A stretch of 64,000 bases of DNA from Eutreptiella sp. 'Long Island Sound 2002' (taxonomy: Eukaryota > Euglenozoa > Euglenophyceae > Eutreptiales > Eutreptiaceae): the NCBI GenBank assembly GCA_964036045.1, contig OZ038381.1, forward strand, positions 156,506,352 through 156,570,351, in the 5' to 3' direction. The notes beneath the pieces were generated by a model that did not search any database, had not been told where the DNA came from, and worked only from the letters and a program-made list of their open reading frames with translations. Below, in pieces: positions 10,606 through 23,400 of this stretch (position 1 is the stretch's first letter; every line of letters starts with the position of its first letter). Made by a program: the position numbers and the translations under genes.

Positions 10606-11984
10606 TGAGCGAACACTGAATGATTCAAGGGGGGGGGGGTTTGCCCATGAGCGTTCTGCTCATCGTGCATTTGCTTGGCATTAAACCACGAAGAGCGGTG
10701 GACACCTAGAAGCGGCTTTGACAACAACTGAAGAAGATGGAACGGCAAAGAAATCCGACCCTTGCCAAGTTTTTGCTTGTGAGCCAACCAGGGCAGGGTA
10801 CTCCCCTCCACCTGTGCTAGTTGCACAAGGGCTTGGTCAAAATGCTTTAAGACGAAAACGGCAACCTTGCAAACAATGAGAGGATAACCTCAAGATAGCC
10901 CCCCGCCCCCTTCCCTGTCAAATCCACCACCCCAAGTAGTTCGGTTTTGTCTTTTCAACTCAAGTGCAATCAAACCCTTGCCGATCAAACCAAGTTGAAA
11001 CGCCATCCCACGCAAGGGCCAAGTCTTCCACTACACTTAGCTCCTCGGCCATCATGAAGAAAGCCGCCTCACTCACCTTAAAGAGGCAACAGGCGGCGGT
11101 AGTGTCACTCACACCCTTGCCAATGGGTGGTGGCACAAACAAATTGAAAGCTGCAGCAGAACCGAGAGCTCTAATATTGTATTGTCCCTACAGCTCACCC
11201 AATTGCACACGCCGCGGATTCGGCAGCCGTACACGTTTCTCACTATAGGTGATGCCGGGGTAAGAAGGGGAAGAGGACGGCGACACCGGTGAAGAAGGTG
11301 AAGCAACGGGAGAAGGTGGAGCAAACACATCTGGTCCTTGTGAACACCTAGGCTTTTATGGCAGGTATGATTTCCTAAATGGCCCCCAATCGCCAATGCA
11401 TGCCCCCATGTGGAGTATGTTGTTATTGTTGCCACGTTTTTTTGAGGGACATACATTCACGATATCGTGTCTGTGTTCTTTGTTTCATAACAATCCAGTA
11501 TATGTTAAATTTATGCACAACAAGCATTGGCCCGTAGGATGGGGTGTCTTTGAGGTGCATTGGGATGAGCCAAATTTGGTTTGCCCCTTCGTCAATGTTT
11601 TCGAGGGTTTTTACTAACTAGGTTGATGTAATCCTGCGTTGTTGTCCCGTCTGTTCTATGTGTGTATTGAAAATCAGGCCGGATCTTTGCCTATGGTACG
11701 CAAATTCAACAAAACCGAATAGCCAAGTCCGAGGGCAAGTAAATGTCACCCCATCTTACATACACACCTACATCCTCCACATGTAGTATCTGATCACCAC
11801 GTTTGTTCTTGCCCCATGCAGTTCACCTGCATGGTGATCATCAGATGTGTTGTTCTACTCTGGATCTCTTCATACGAGGTCGGAGAAAAATGTGTTGCTG
11901 CATGGCACCACAATGACGCCCCATGGGACAACACAAGCAAATGCATGCACCGTCATCCTTAAGCTGACCCTTCGTCACAAAACT
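10606..11984. other. Low-GC intergenic or intronic stretch, no confident gene
   Basis: The GC content falls sharply compared with LINE-alpha. There is a poly-G tract near 10629. Short open frames exist on both strands, but none has recognised motifs. A possible 66-bp plus-strand exon (11194-11259, AG and GT at its edges) is the only splice-like signal and is too weak to call. Confidence 0.5.
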
Positions 11985-12360
11985 GATTTCACTTCTTTTT
12001 CAGAATGTTTTCACTGATTTCACTTCCTTCTAACTTGCAACCTTGGACATAAATTATTATTGTATAAGTGTTCCCCACAGCCAAATTGCCCATTAGCACA
12101 GCCGGGATGGCACCTCTTGGCACCCCATCCTTTTTCACTGCTTGCACTGAGTCCACTTCCTTTTCAGAACCTTTTTCACTGATTTCACTTCCTTCTAACG
12201 TGCCACCTTGGACATAAATCATTATCGTATAAGTGTTCCCCACAGCCAAATTGCGCATTAGCACAACCGGGACGGTACCTCTTGGCACCCCATCTTTTTT
12301 AACTGCTTGCACTGATTCCACTTCTTTTTCACAACTTTTTCACTGATTTCACTTAATGCC
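11985..12360. repeat. 165-bp tandem repeat (about 2.2 units), open on the minus strand
   Basis: The word GATTTCACTT recurs at 12016, 12181 and 12345, giving periods of 165 and 164. The minus strand is open across both units and encodes a repeated 55-residue segment with NLAVGNTYTI and a following YVQG. This vaguely resembles the later strands of a fibronectin-III-type fold, which is only a guess. It could be part of a repeat-protein exon or simply a satellite whose period happens to be divisible by three. Confidence 0.7.
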
Positions 12361-12447
12361 TTTATCCTTCTAACTTGCAATCTATATTTACCCATACCAT
12401 TCTCAATGCGTTTTTGACCTTTTGGGGAGCACCCTAGTACCGAAACC

Positions 12448-12573
12448 TCTAGACGGAAGCTAATTGCAATTACCAAAACCAAGCATAAGTGATTTTTGCG
12501 CAAAAACTTGTTGCAACTTTTATTTGACCTTTCGTACAATGTTCCAACTGATGTAGTAGGTGCAACTCACTTT
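12448..12573. repeat. Left remnant of the 400-420-bp satellite split by element A
   Basis: The sequence from the GACGGAAGC block through AAGTGATTTTTG and GCAACTTTTATTTGACC to GTGCAACTCACTTT matches the ends of units at 26057-26171 and 26475-26591. It stops exactly where element A starts, and the same array resumes at 25773, so this is the other side of the insertion site. The terminal ACTTT (12569-12573) is the target duplication. Confidence 0.85.
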
Positions 12574-14953
12574 TAAAGAAGGTCCCTACCAGGACCGGCC
12601 CCTGCTGTACCCCTTCCACCATAACCCGTCACTCCTAGGGTCTTACTCCTCACCAGGGTCTGCATGCTCTTGCCGTATTCTGCACAATTTCCCACAAAAA
12701 ATAGTAAAAAAGGCTCCTTCACACAAAACCCTTGCAATACCCAATTCCCAAGTACAATCCAAATCCACTCCAAACCGTTGGATTCCTTTCAGTACGCCGG
12801 TCGTCTCGCGGTGCACACGGAGACACGGGCGTTGGGCATGTACAAGAATTGCACCAAAAAGGAAGCCCTGAAATTGGCATATGAACACAAATAAAGTGAA
12901 GTTGGGAAAAGATGGAAACGTACACAATCACAGCCATAGACCCCTCATTCCCTGGACTCGAGACCTTCCCTTGACTCACCAGCATAATGCCCTGAACCCA
13001 GTCAAATTAGATGGCTAAATGCCATGTGTCAAAAGTCACTACATAAACCCCAAAAGTGTGTTCCCTCCCAAGCCTCTAAATCCTAGCCCAATAGGGGAGG
13101 TGGCGTGTCATGGCCTAGAGTGGCACTCAGGACCATGCCCTACCCTGACATAACCTTGGTTGGACTTGGAGTCGATTGGGCTTGGAGAGGTGCCCCATGA
13201 AGATGACCTCATAACATGGCAAAATCAGGCAAATCACACCATTATGCCCAAGAATCAATTATATAGTCAAAAATGCATACGGCAAATATTCAAATGCTCC
13301 ATGCATGTGTCAAACCGGAGGGTGGTATACAAGGGTGATATAGACCGAAGGTCCATGCCCAAGAATATCCCATCATTGGTACCGAAACCCCTCTGGTTAT
13401 GTACATGACATGCTTCACAAATCAACTCATGAATTTGAGATCTAATTTGTGAGGCCTTGTGTGCCACGCCAAAGTGACCATGTGATCCGGCATATGGTGA
13501 GGTGCAACACCGAAGCATATGCCAACATATAAGCCACATACCATAGATCACGGATCTCTAGGCACTTTACTGTTAGCCGACCAGTTGAGCACATAAAATA
13601 CAAAAATAAGCATAAAATGAGGTCGAAAACATGCAAATAGTGCCAAATTCAGGATAATTACAATAGTATATAACTTCGCTCACCCGTGGTATCAACATAT
13701 GATTTCAAATCCAATTGCTTGAGACCATTTGCAAACAATCCCCCCACTTCGATCCACACATGGACACATGGGGACACCTTCGAACCTCCTCCCAACACGC
13801 ACCATGAAAATGGGAAAATTGATAGTGGCGCTTGTGGGTCGCTCTGTAAGCCCTACCACATGCACTATATGAGCGGTAGACTTAGTCTAGCGCTATGGAG
13901 CTCACCATTGGGACATGGGCAAAGCCCTTGCCAGGTATGACTCCACATATCTTCCTACAAAGGGAGATATATAACATGGGCGTGAGCATATCGAAGCACA
14001 TACCATGCATATAACACATACCCTCAAAAAGTGGCTCCTACCATGATATGCCATGCCCCTCCATGGACATAACTTCACGTTAAAAATACGTAGGAACCCA
14101 AAGAAAATTTCTATGCAACACCAACACTCATGTGGTACACTCGAAAGTCGCATTAAAATATTCGGTTGCACGGTCCAAGAGTTATATATCACTTTCTACC
14201 CTCTTGACAATATCCCTTGCTACCCCGGGCATGTGTACACATCAAAGGCGTTTGATGCTCCCTAAATTAAGTTGAGACCAAGGCGGTTCCAACCCGATTC
14301 TCGAAATTGGTATACCTCGCCGTGAGCCGGAGATATGATTTTTCAAAGTGGCCTCACGAATCAAGTTTGTTTCTTCTTTATCTCCAAGAAAAACGAAGGG
14401 GATAACCAAAGGAACGTTGATTCGTGATCGGGGAAAAATGTAGGACCACTCGAGAATCATCATTTCAAGTGCGGCGATGTCGAAGTCAAAAATCGATTCT
14501 GAAAGTCTGAAAAAATCGGATTAATTTTGCGAGTGTATAACATGAAAATTGCGGAAGCAACGAACACTTTACTGATGAAATCTGACCCTTCATCGGGGTT
14601 TCCGCCAAAATATCTGCAAATAACAGTTAACCAATCAGTTACCGCAAAATCGCGAGCCAACTAGAAGTCGCGGATACATTGACAATCAGAACGGAAGGCT
14701 GAAAAATCACGGAAACATTATGATAAAAAAACCCTGTTGATTCCTGATATTCTGATATATAAATCTCAGCCGGCGGCGCCTCGGTATTGAATATGGCCGC
14801 TCATAGCTGGAGTGGCCAAGCCTGTCACACTATCACATCAGGTTAGGTCAGGTGGATGGGAGAGTATGATTTCAGCCAATGGCGGTCTGCCGGCACATAG
14901 ATACACACCCCAAGTGATCCAAAGATGGCCAAGGGGGGTCCGAACGGGCTTCA
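12574..14953 (-). repeat. Element A left LTR (3' LTR)
   Basis: A 2380-bp LTR, matching 23390-25772 along its length. The minus strand starts TGAAGCC at 14953 beside the PPT and ends CCTTCTTTA at 12574. The gag ATG context found in the 5' LTR is also present here (near 12664) but soon meets a stop once it leaves the element. Confidence 0.95.
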
Positions 14954-14963
14954 CCCCCTTCTC
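14954..14963 (-). other. Polypurine tract of element A
   Basis: GAGAAGGGGG on the minus strand, immediately upstream of the LTR start TGAAG. Element B has GAGAAGGGGGG in the same place. It would prime plus-strand DNA synthesis. Confidence 0.85.
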
Positions 14964-15345
14964 AGAGTGTTGTATCCGCTCGGAAGTCATTGAAGAGAGG
15001 ATGGGAGGACCCCAATGGGCTCCACATCCCCCCCCATGTCCTGAGGACACATGGAGGCCCCACACACGTCGTAGGCGTCCCCCATGCCCCAAGAGAGGGG
15101 TGAGGACACTCATAATCGGTGCCCTACGCCATATACGGTCTCCTCTTGATCTACAACATGGACCAAGGGGATCAAAGATAGAGAAACGTCGTCGGTCAAC
15201 CTAAATAAGTATACCACAATGAAATATATACGTGGAGATCGAGTGAAGGGGGTATATGGCCAATCAAGGCCCAAAAATCCCCGGATGAACGCCCCCACCC
15301 GTCTCCCAATCACAAAGACAAACATTAATGCCAAGGGGGGATCCA
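14964..15345 (-). other. Element A 3' noncoding region between integrase stop and PPT
   Basis: About 380 bp with no frame of interest. It is conserved with element B 53823-54204, so it is part of the family rather than a later insertion. Confidence 0.7.
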
Positions 15346-17127
15346 TTACGGTGCTACTGCAGCCACCAAATGGACGAACACGTCCTTGACATCCAAAGAA
15401 ATGTTCTTTTTCTTCAGATACTCCATCCAGACGGTGGTGTACCTCGGCACAAAGCTGCTCGGAGGCTCCCACGAATCCCTGGATGCGCCGAATCCCTTCC
15501 AACGGACCTTGTAAAGCCTCCCCCCAGGCGTCCCCGGGTCCGGCTTGTCCGTCAGGATCCTCTCGGCGGTGAAGTCGCCGTCCTCACCCTCGTCGTCCGA
15601 GTCCAGACCTCCGGCTGTGAACTCGAAGGTGACGGGACGTCCGCTGGGGTCTGGTGCTCGGGGACGAAGCCCGGTATGGTCGCGGTCCAGGATCTTGTTA
15701 TCCCCCACACGAACCGCATACACATCCTGCCCGACCTTCCGCACGATGACCCCCGGCACATACCAAGACGCCTGCCGATGCCTTGACAGGACATCCTTAT
15801 GGTGCCGCTCCACCCATACGGTGTCTTGGGGAGCATATTTCGGGACTTTTCCCTGCTTGAAGTACTTGGCCCTCTTCTCATGCTCGTCCTGAAGTGCCTT
15901 GCACACCTTGGCCGCCGTGTCGTCCGCCTCAGCCATCATAGCGTTCGCATCCCGGGCCACTTTGCCATGGTTCAACCACGGGAGAGTGCGTGACACTCGA
16001 TCCCGTAGGAACAGGATACGATGGGCTGACAGTCCAGTGGGCCCCGGAAGGTCATGGTACGCCTGGAGTACTCTCCACAGCGAATTATACCAGTTCCGGC
16101 CCGGTTCGTCAATGTGCAGCTGGTGGATTGTTTCGAACATCTGCCGCCCGGCCACCTCAGCCCGGCCATTCGACCGGCTGTGGTACGCCACGGTCTTGGC
16201 GTGCCGAATCCCCATATGCTTGCACATCGTCTTGAACCACGTTTCCACAAATTGACTGCCCCGATCGCTGCAGATGACAGCTGGGACATCAAAAATCGTC
16301 AGCCAATGCCTGATCATGGCGTTGGCGACGGTCTTGGCCTGCAGACCCACTCCATGCTTGTCCTTCTTGTCCTTCTTCTTGGACTTCTTGCCCGGGACTG
16401 CCACGATATACCCGCTGTGCCTGTCAACCGCCAGGATGACACAATAATAGGTCTCTCCTTCCACGGTGACCTCAGGCATGGCGAATACATCCATGGCAAC
16501 GGACCGCATAGGAGCCTCCGGTATAGCCGTGTACACCGGGTTGCCAGCCGTGGAGTGGTTGGGGCTCTTCGTGGCCCGACACAGGGCACAGTCGCTGCAG
16601 TACTTGTCCAGGATGGCGTAGTACCCCGGTGGGAACTTGAAGCGCCACTCCAGGTCCTGCTGCATCTTGTCCCGACCAGGATGCATGAGCTGGGCGTTAT
16701 GCCAGTGGTCAATGAGCTCCTCCATTTGGTTCTCAGGGACCAAAAGCTTGTCCTTGAGGAATAGTTTATCCCCATTCTCGGTCAAGCCCTCGGGCCATTC
16801 GTCGTCCGACGGGGCGCTCACGGCATTCCAGTACTTGCTCCAGTGCTCGGATGCCGCATAGTCATCTGACCAGTCCTCTGTGAGCACCGACCTGACTAGC
16901 TCTACAGGGGCCACCATCCATTGCTCGAGGGCTTCCTCTCGAATAGCTTCGACTGGGGCGCCCCTGAACTTGGCCAGGTTCGTACGGTTTGCCATCACCA
17001 CAAAGCACTTGACCCCCTCTTGCTCCATGGCCTTCTCCATCTCGATGATGCGTTTGGCCTCCTCCGTCTCCTCGGCGTCCCCATGGCTGGATATCCCCAT
17101 CCATGCCTTGCCCGCGGGGTAGGCCCA
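15346..17127 (-). CDS. Element A integrase with chromodomain
   Basis: Open from just after the TGA at 17128 to the stop at 15346; the open run from Met at 17100 gives 584 residues. It begins with a linker shared with element B. An H-H-C-C zinc region follows (HWHNAQLMHPG ... CSDCALC, near 16700-16560), then the catalytic core: MDVFAMPE (Asp), ICSDRGSQF (Asp) and the NGRAEVAGR block (Glu). A basic KKSKKKDKKDK stretch lies within the core. The C-terminus carries a chromodomain-like segment (KVRWKGFGASRDSWEPP, near 15510-15460) and ends VAAVAP. Integrase would insert the cDNA; the chromodomain may bias it to marked chromatin, as known for chromoviruses. It would normally be cut from a polyprotein, so the Met is not a real start. 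Confidence 0.93.
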   Translation of the reverse strand, partial: WAYPAGKAWMGISSHGDAEETEEAKRIIEMEKAMEQEGVKCFVVMANRTNLAKFRGAPVEAIREEALEQWMVAPVELVRSVLTEDWSDDYAASEHWSKYWNAVSAPSDDEWPEGLTENGDKLFLKDKLLVPENQMEELIDHWHNAQLMHPGRDKMQQDLEWRFKFPPGYYAILDKYCSDCALCRATKSPNHSTAGNPVYTAIPEAPMRSVAMDVFAMPEVTVEGETYYCVILAVDRHSGYIVAVPGKKSKKKDKKDKHGVGLQAKTVANAMIRHWLTIFDVPAVICSDRGSQFVETWFKTMCKHMGIRHAKTVAYHSRSNGRAEVAGRQMFETIHQLHIDEPGRNWYNSLWRVLQAYHDLPGPTGLSAHRILFLRDRVSRTLPWLNHGKVARDANAMMAEADDTAAKVCKALQDEHEKRAKYFKQGKVPKYAPQDTVWVERHHKDVLSRHRQASWYVPGVIVRKVGQDVYAVRVGDNKILDRDHTGLRPRAPDPSGRPVTFEFTAGGLDSDDEGEDGDFTAERILTDKPDPGTPGGRLYKVRWKGFGASRDSWEPPSSFVPRYTTVWMEYLKKKNISLDVKDVFVHLVAAVAP

Positions 17128-19457
17128 TCAACTGAGGCAATCCGCCACAGTGTTGTCCTTCCCAGGGACGTACACGACGCTGAGGTCGAACTTGGCGAAC
17201 GTCTCATGCCATCGGGCCCTCATTGCCGCCGGTACCGAGGGGGTGTCGACGTGCTCCTTGTGCCAGCTCTGCAAGGACTGATGGTCCGTACAAACAACCA
17301 CCGGTTGCAATCTGATGTGGCCCGACCACTTACTGAGCGCACAAACAATGGCGTACGTCTCCTTCTCCCTCGCAGTCCAGGTTCGGCGTTGGCCCTCGGC
17401 CAGGATCTGGCTCCAAAACGCCACGGGTACGTGCGACCTCCCGGACCTGCTGGAGGACTGCCCCTACAGCATAGTCCGAGGCGTCCGTCCGTAGCAGGAA
17501 TCCCTTGTCCGGGTCCACCAGGAATAGCCCCAGCTGCCCCAGGAGTCGCTCCTTCAGGCAGCTGAACGCATCTTGGGCCTCAGGGGTCCAGGCAAGCTTC
17601 TTCTTGCTCCCCTTCCGGCCATCGAACTTGCCCACCTGCAGCATCTTGTGCAGCGGCCCTGATAGTTCTGCATACATCCGGACATAGCCCGAATAGTAGC
17701 TGCAGAACCCCATGAAGGATCGGAGTTCGCTGATGGTCTGGGGCTTCTCCCAATGGTGCAGGGACGCCAGCTTCCCAGGCATGGGACGGCGTTGCCCGTG
17801 GCCAACCACGTGACCCGCGAACTCCACTTCCTTCACGAAGAGTGAGGCTTTAGTGGGCTTGCACACCATGTTGTGCTTGTCCAGCTCGCTGAGCGCTCGG
17901 CGCAGATCCTTCTCATGCGCTTCGATGAGCTCGTCCTCAGTCATGTCCTCCGTGCCGGACCCGATGATGATGTCATCCACAAAGGGGTCGGTCCAGTCCC
18001 GGACGAGACCGATCGAGTAGGTCCTCCATCATGCGCTGGAAAGCGGCGTTGCCATTCTTGGCGCCCATAGGCACCACTTTCCACTGCATGGGCCCCAGCG
18101 GCGTCAACATCGCTGTGCAGGGCCTGGAGTCCGGGTGTAGCGGCATCTGGTGATAGCCGTGTTTCAGGTCTGACACCGTGAAGATCCGCTTTTGCTGTTG
18201 CTTTTGGAGGATGGTGTAGATGAGGGGAAGGGAGTACGAGTCGTGCTCGGTTTGCTCGTTCAAACCCCTGTAATCAACCACCGACCTCCACTCGCCCTTC
18301 TCTTTCTTGGGCACGATAAAGGCTGGGCTGGCCCACTCACTGTCGGAGGGTTCAATCCATCCCCACTCAATGAACTCGGCCAACAACTTCTTCATGGCCT
18401 CGGCCCGATCGCCCTGAAGTTGGTACTCCCGATGACGATAGATCTTGGGGTTCGGCTTCAGCTTGATCCTCGCTGTGCCAAACCTCCCACGATCTGGAGG
18501 GCTTTTGTTGGCGACGCCACTGAATAGCCGCGGATAGGCATTGATCAGCCTCTCCTTCAGCTCGGCGACCTTCGGGCTCTCCTGGGCCTCTTCAGCCGCT
18601 TGCTTCGGTATCGATACAACCGACCGCACTGCGGTATAGGCCTCTTTCGGGTCTGAATCCAACTTCTCGTGGTCCGATATGCCGTCTTCATCGTTGTGGG
18701 GTGCACTTCCCACCGATAATCTTCGGAAATTTGCGGCGTCGGCCTGGTTCTTGTCGCTATCGGCCCCTATTCTTGGAAAATCCCACGTCGGCGGGTCCAA
18801 CCCAACCGGACCATCGTATTGGTCCGCGATGTGATCCATGACCCTCGCCACGAACTCATCCTGCTCGTACTTGCCGGTGACCAACATCTTGTCCTCCCAC
18901 CAATGCGGAGATGTGAATGTGGCCCGCCTCTTCTTGGCTGCCACCCGGTCGTGCATCCCCATCCCCATGTAGTTGACGGCGTCGTCGATCTCGGCGTGGG
19001 ACAGGACGTCAATGCCATCCACTGGCTGATCCGTCCCCGCCTTGGGCTCAAACATGACCCGCATGGGCAACGCGTCAACCCTACGGATGAATGCTTCATC
19101 CATTGTGGGCTGGGCTTGCGCCCCATCCACCAGGAAAGCCTTGGTACCCCAGGCTTGACCCGAGGAGGGCATTGATAAGCCCTTGGCGTCGATGAACAGC
19201 TCCTCCTCTGGCCCCAATGACATCTCGTTCAGGGTGATGGACTCCAACGTCGACTTGAGACCTTCCAGCGGACATGGGGTGGATCCTATGCCGGTTATGA
19301 CCAGGATCCCCTTCGCCCTATCCGCGACGATCTTCTCCGCCGTACGTCTGGTATTTTCCAGGGAGCCATGCCAATACATGGGCCCCCACTCCTTCAAACC
19401 CCAATGCCTGTGCCAGGCTGAGTCTCCTCGATGCCAATGCCTCCTACACTTCCTCAA
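17128..19457 (-). pseudogene. Element A pol: linker, RT and RNase H, with frameshifts
   Basis: Continues in frame after the conserved TAG at 19517-19515. A roughly 330-residue linker precedes the RT, recognised by IVPKKEKGEW, VDYRGLNEQT, FTVSDLKHGYHQMPL, GAKNGNAAFQRMM and FVDDIIIGS (catalytic DD near 17970). A frameshift near 18000 falls just before FVDD, and a second near 17440 falls within RNase H. RNase H shows RTDASDYAVG (Asp), REKETYAIV (Glu), CTDHQSL (Asp) and NTVADCLS (Asp). A TGA at 17130-17128 replaces a CGG Arg codon kept in element B. FVDD instead of the usual YxDD is a normal Ty3/gypsy variant. Confidence 0.92.
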
Positions 19458-19514
19458 AAATGGGGCATCCCGGGAAGCAAAGACGTCCGTCTCGGGCGCT
19501 TCGGCTCCCAGCGT

Positions 19515-20410
19515 CTAGATCATCCTGTCATACACCTGTGGCGCCATTCCATACTCCCTGAGCTGAACTCCGCGGTCACCTCTGGACTTGGCACCCACAG
19601 CTTGTACCGCTCGGACGATCTGATCCTCTTCCTCAGCATTCCATTGGGATGATCCGCATGCATAGTCCGTGGACAGCCATGTAAGGCATTCATCATCCCC
19701 CCGGACCAGCGTTGCACGATGGGGAAGGGCTCCAATGGCGTTTCCCACCATGAAGTCATACCCCATGATCAAATCCCAATCTGTAATGTCGGCCACATAG
19801 AAGTTCCCGGATGGAGTGCTTCTCTTCGCCAATCAGGGCGGTTCAAGCGCTCATGCTCCCAGAATTCCATACTGATAGTGGCCTCATGGGTGCCACCACC
19901 CATAATCTCTCCATTGGCCACCTTCAGGCGTACCGGTCTACGGCTGGGCTGCAGGGATTCCTCCTTGAACAACCCTCTCCGGACCAGGCTCACCTTGGCA
20001 CCCGTATCCACCAAAACATCCACCACCAACTCCTCTTGTCCGCACCGTACACGCATCTTCAAGTGCAACTGCCGCTCGTCACCATGCGGTGTATGGACGA
20101 CTCTCACGGCATGCAACTCTAGCACATCTGGGTGCATCAGGACTTCGAGGGTATGGTCACGGATGGTGTAGATCTTGGGCTGGTCCTGCCCGTCAACGGG
20201 GCTCTCCGTTGTCGCTCCTTCCTTCTTGCCACGTCCCTTGCCCACATACACTTCCCTTGGCAGGGCGCTCCAGGAGTTGGGAGTGGCGAAACTCAGTGGT
20301 TTTGGCTCTTCTGGAGCCTTCTTCGGCACCCGATGTGCCTTCGCTTTCTCTGGGATTCCACTGATTTTCAGAGGAGAGACCTCCGAGGTCCCACACCCGT
20401 GGGCGCTCCT
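19515..20410 (-). pseudogene. Element A aspartic protease region
   Basis: Starts right after the in-frame TAG that ends gag (20413-20411); first Met at 20329. The protease core contains VDVLVDTGAKVSLV, the DTGA active-site signature of retropepsins, near 20030-19990, and a flap-like segment around NGEIMGGG. A one-base change near 19830 (compare 58690 in element B) shifts the frame. The downstream part (FYVADITDWDLIMG, a conserved ILG-like block) is read from 19832 to the TAG at 19517-19515. It would cut the Gag-Pol polyprotein. The TAG at its end is conserved in element B, with reading frame kept beyond it. Confidence 0.9.
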
Positions 20411-23400
20411 CTAGACGTGGCCTGCCGCAGCTCCCTCCTGCTGCGATCCGCTCAGACTTTGTCCACCACGTTGCTGGGCTTTGAGTTCCTCCAACGTCCT
20501 CAACATGTCCTCAGCAACCTCCTCGATCAACCTCACGCGTCGTTCTGGGCCGGGTCCTCCACCATAGCCTTTTCCTCCGCCTTTCCCTTGGCCCTTTCCT
20601 TGGCCTTTTCCACCGTCTCCGCCCTTTGCCTTCCAATCAGCAATTCGTTGCTCCTGGGGCTTCTTGTCGGGATGGGCGGCGAAGTAGGTCTTCTTGTCCT
20701 CCTCATCTACCTTGCAATGCCGGTGGTCATGTGCATGGTTGTTCCCCTTGCCGTAGCAGACCCAGCAACCGGTGTGCTGTGATCTGTACTCGCGGAACGA
20801 GAGCGGCGGGTTCCCGATCCTCCGCGGTCCTCCGCGGTTCTTGGTCCTGGGGTCCAGGCGGTTCCACCTGGACCTGTCCTGCCCATTCTCCTTCATGTTG
20901 TGCGCTACGAACACGAAGAATTGGGCTTCTTCATGATCCTCCTGGGTAGTCGCAGTCCAGAGATCTTGGCCGCTTCCACTCCCTTCCTCCGCGGTGCCGA
21001 CTGTGTCCCCCTTGACCTCTCGGTTGTGGCGATGTTCTCGATGACCTCGATGTCCTTGTCGATCCTGCACGTGGTCCTCGTTCTTGGCGTTCAGCTTTAG
21101 CTCCACCGTGATGTACTTCACAATCTCGTCCAGGCTCATGCGGGCGAAGATGACCTGCATCCTCAGCGGCTGTCCGCGCCTCCACTCCACGTTGTTGAGG
21201 CGCATCAGCCTTTGCCCCATGGTGTCGCCGAATACCTCCACGTAGACGGCGTTCTTCAACCCCAACATTCGGCTCGTCTCGCCGAGGTTTCGCCGGAAAA
21301 ACTCCATTATTCCGGCGTGGGTGTCCGCCGATGCCATGATCCGTACGGCCACGCGCTTCTTGGCTGTCTTCTTCTCCTCATCCTCCACTCTTCTCTTCCA
21401 GTGCCCGGGGAGGACGTCCTTCAGCAGGTGTCGGATCTCGCTGGCCTCATTCCAGTCCTCCACCAGCTTGAGGCTTCTTCGGTACTTGCGGATGTACCGA
21501 TTTCATTCTCGGACCCTCAGTTCCCCGCGCTCCAGCGGCAGCGGAATGGACCACAAATCCTCCAACTTCTGGTTGGGGGCGTCCACTCGCTCTTTGTCCT
21601 CCAGCCACTGGAGGCAGGCCTGCTCCGTCTGGATCACCCCCTCGCGGATCTGATCCCTGAGCTCCTCCTTCAGGTCCTGCGCCAGCCTGTGTGGGAATGT
21701 CCGACATACCCACTTGTCCCTTGGCGCTCCCCTCATCTCGCCGACGACCTCCTCGGCGAAGTCCTCCCAATCCAGGTTGAAGTCATCCAGGTTGGAGGGG
21801 TTGCCATCGTAGTAGGGGATTTTGATTCCCCTGAGGTCCTCAATCCTGATGGCGTCTCCGACGTCCGCAGCCACCACTCCACCGAGACCGATACCACCTG
21901 TGGCCGGGGGGTGTGAGTACACTCCCCGTACATCCCTCTCCTCCACGGAGTGCGGTCCAGTTGGGCCTGAACCCATGGGGTTTGGAATGCGGGAAGGACT
22001 TAGTCCACCGGCTGTCCATATCCCCGTAGTGGGGTCCTTCACCCACAGGTATCCTCCTGGATGGCCTCGACCATGTCCGTCGGCGCTTCCCATGGTTCGC
22101 CCCTGCATGGTCTCGCTCTGGATCTCCTCTTCCGCATAAACTGCATGGGCAGTCGTAGTGGTCGCTGGATCCTGGCGGCGTGGGACATCTGTACCGTCAG
22201 GCTCCTCAGGTCCGTGGTTGTGTGCCCTTCCCGCATGGACCCAGCCGGTGCCGTTTGCTCCCCGAGCATTATGGATTCGCTGAACATGGGAACAAACGGC
22301 AGCGCACCCGGGTCAACACGCGGAGGCGCGTAAGCTGCCTCTGCAGGGCCGCCCATAGGTTTCTCCATGGCGCTCCTGAGGGTCTTAACCCGCTCCACCA
22401 GCTCTGCCGCTGCCGACTTTGCAGGGAGCTCCGGACCCGAGGCGAGGGGTTGTGACTCCTCTAGCCTTTTCAGGCGTCCCAACATGTCCTCCACCAGGTG
22501 GAGGAGGCTGTCCAGCACTCGCTGCTGCTTCTGCAGGGCCAGCTCCAAATTCTCCCGGTACCGGTCCTCTTCCGCTCGCAGCTCCGCCATGTCTCTCTCC
22601 GCTGCCGACTGGTCATCCAGGATCCCCGCGACTTCCTCCTCTAGACCGTCCTTCGCGTTGTCCAGGCGGTCGAGGTGCTGCACGATGGCGTCCATCCCCA
22701 TCTTTGGGTACTTGCCGATGAGGAAGGACACATGCTCGCAGTGGCACTCAACGTGCTTTCCACCTGATCTGGCGCATCCCACGGTTCCCGGCGCCTCGGA
22801 CTCCTCCGCCATGGGTGTGTCGACGATGCTATCCCGCGTTGGCTCCGTGTTCCAGGCCACAGGCGCTGTTCTGGCTCTGGCAGGTCTCTCCAACGGCTCG
22901 GCGTCATGCTCGAGGCTGGGTTCAGGGGCCGTGTTCGCCCTCGTGGGCGGTCTGGCCATCTCCTCCGACTCAGAAGGGTGAGCTGTCCGATAGCCCTCGG
23001 TGTGCCCCTCGGAATCTGCAGCTGACCACAGCCTGACCGGGCTGGGATCCGTCTCCATCGCCCTGGCTTCCGCCGCGGGTTTTGGGGACCTGCGCTTCCG
23101 GTAACGGCGGGCCCTGCTGTTGCTGCCAGTCTCCTCCAGCCCCTCCGCAGCGGAGCGGAGATTGCAAGCCTTGCGGCATTGCTTTTCACACATGGAGGCC
23201 AGGTCCTCCATGTCCAGCCCATGTCCTACAAGGGCTCTCCGTTCTGAGCATCTTCGCTCTTCTCGGGCTTCCCAGTCCGGCGTCGGCTCGACGGACTCCA
23301 CGATCTGCACCTGGGGCGTCCTTGGGCAGGGCTCATGAGGGCCCAAGTCCCCAGTGCGGCGGTAGGGGGCAGGTACTCCTCTGCTACCATAAAGAAGGTC

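Noticed and set aside
11194-11259. 66-bp plus-strand exon with AG/GT borders
   Set aside because: Too short, no partner exons found, and against the strand of all other genes; splice-like edges of this quality occur by chance.
13000-14200. Frames inside the LTRs (e.g. Cys/Trp-rich minus-strand frames near 13902-14192)
   Set aside because: Present in all LTR copies but not conserved in length or start, and unrelated to any known LTR-encoded protein; most likely noncoding.
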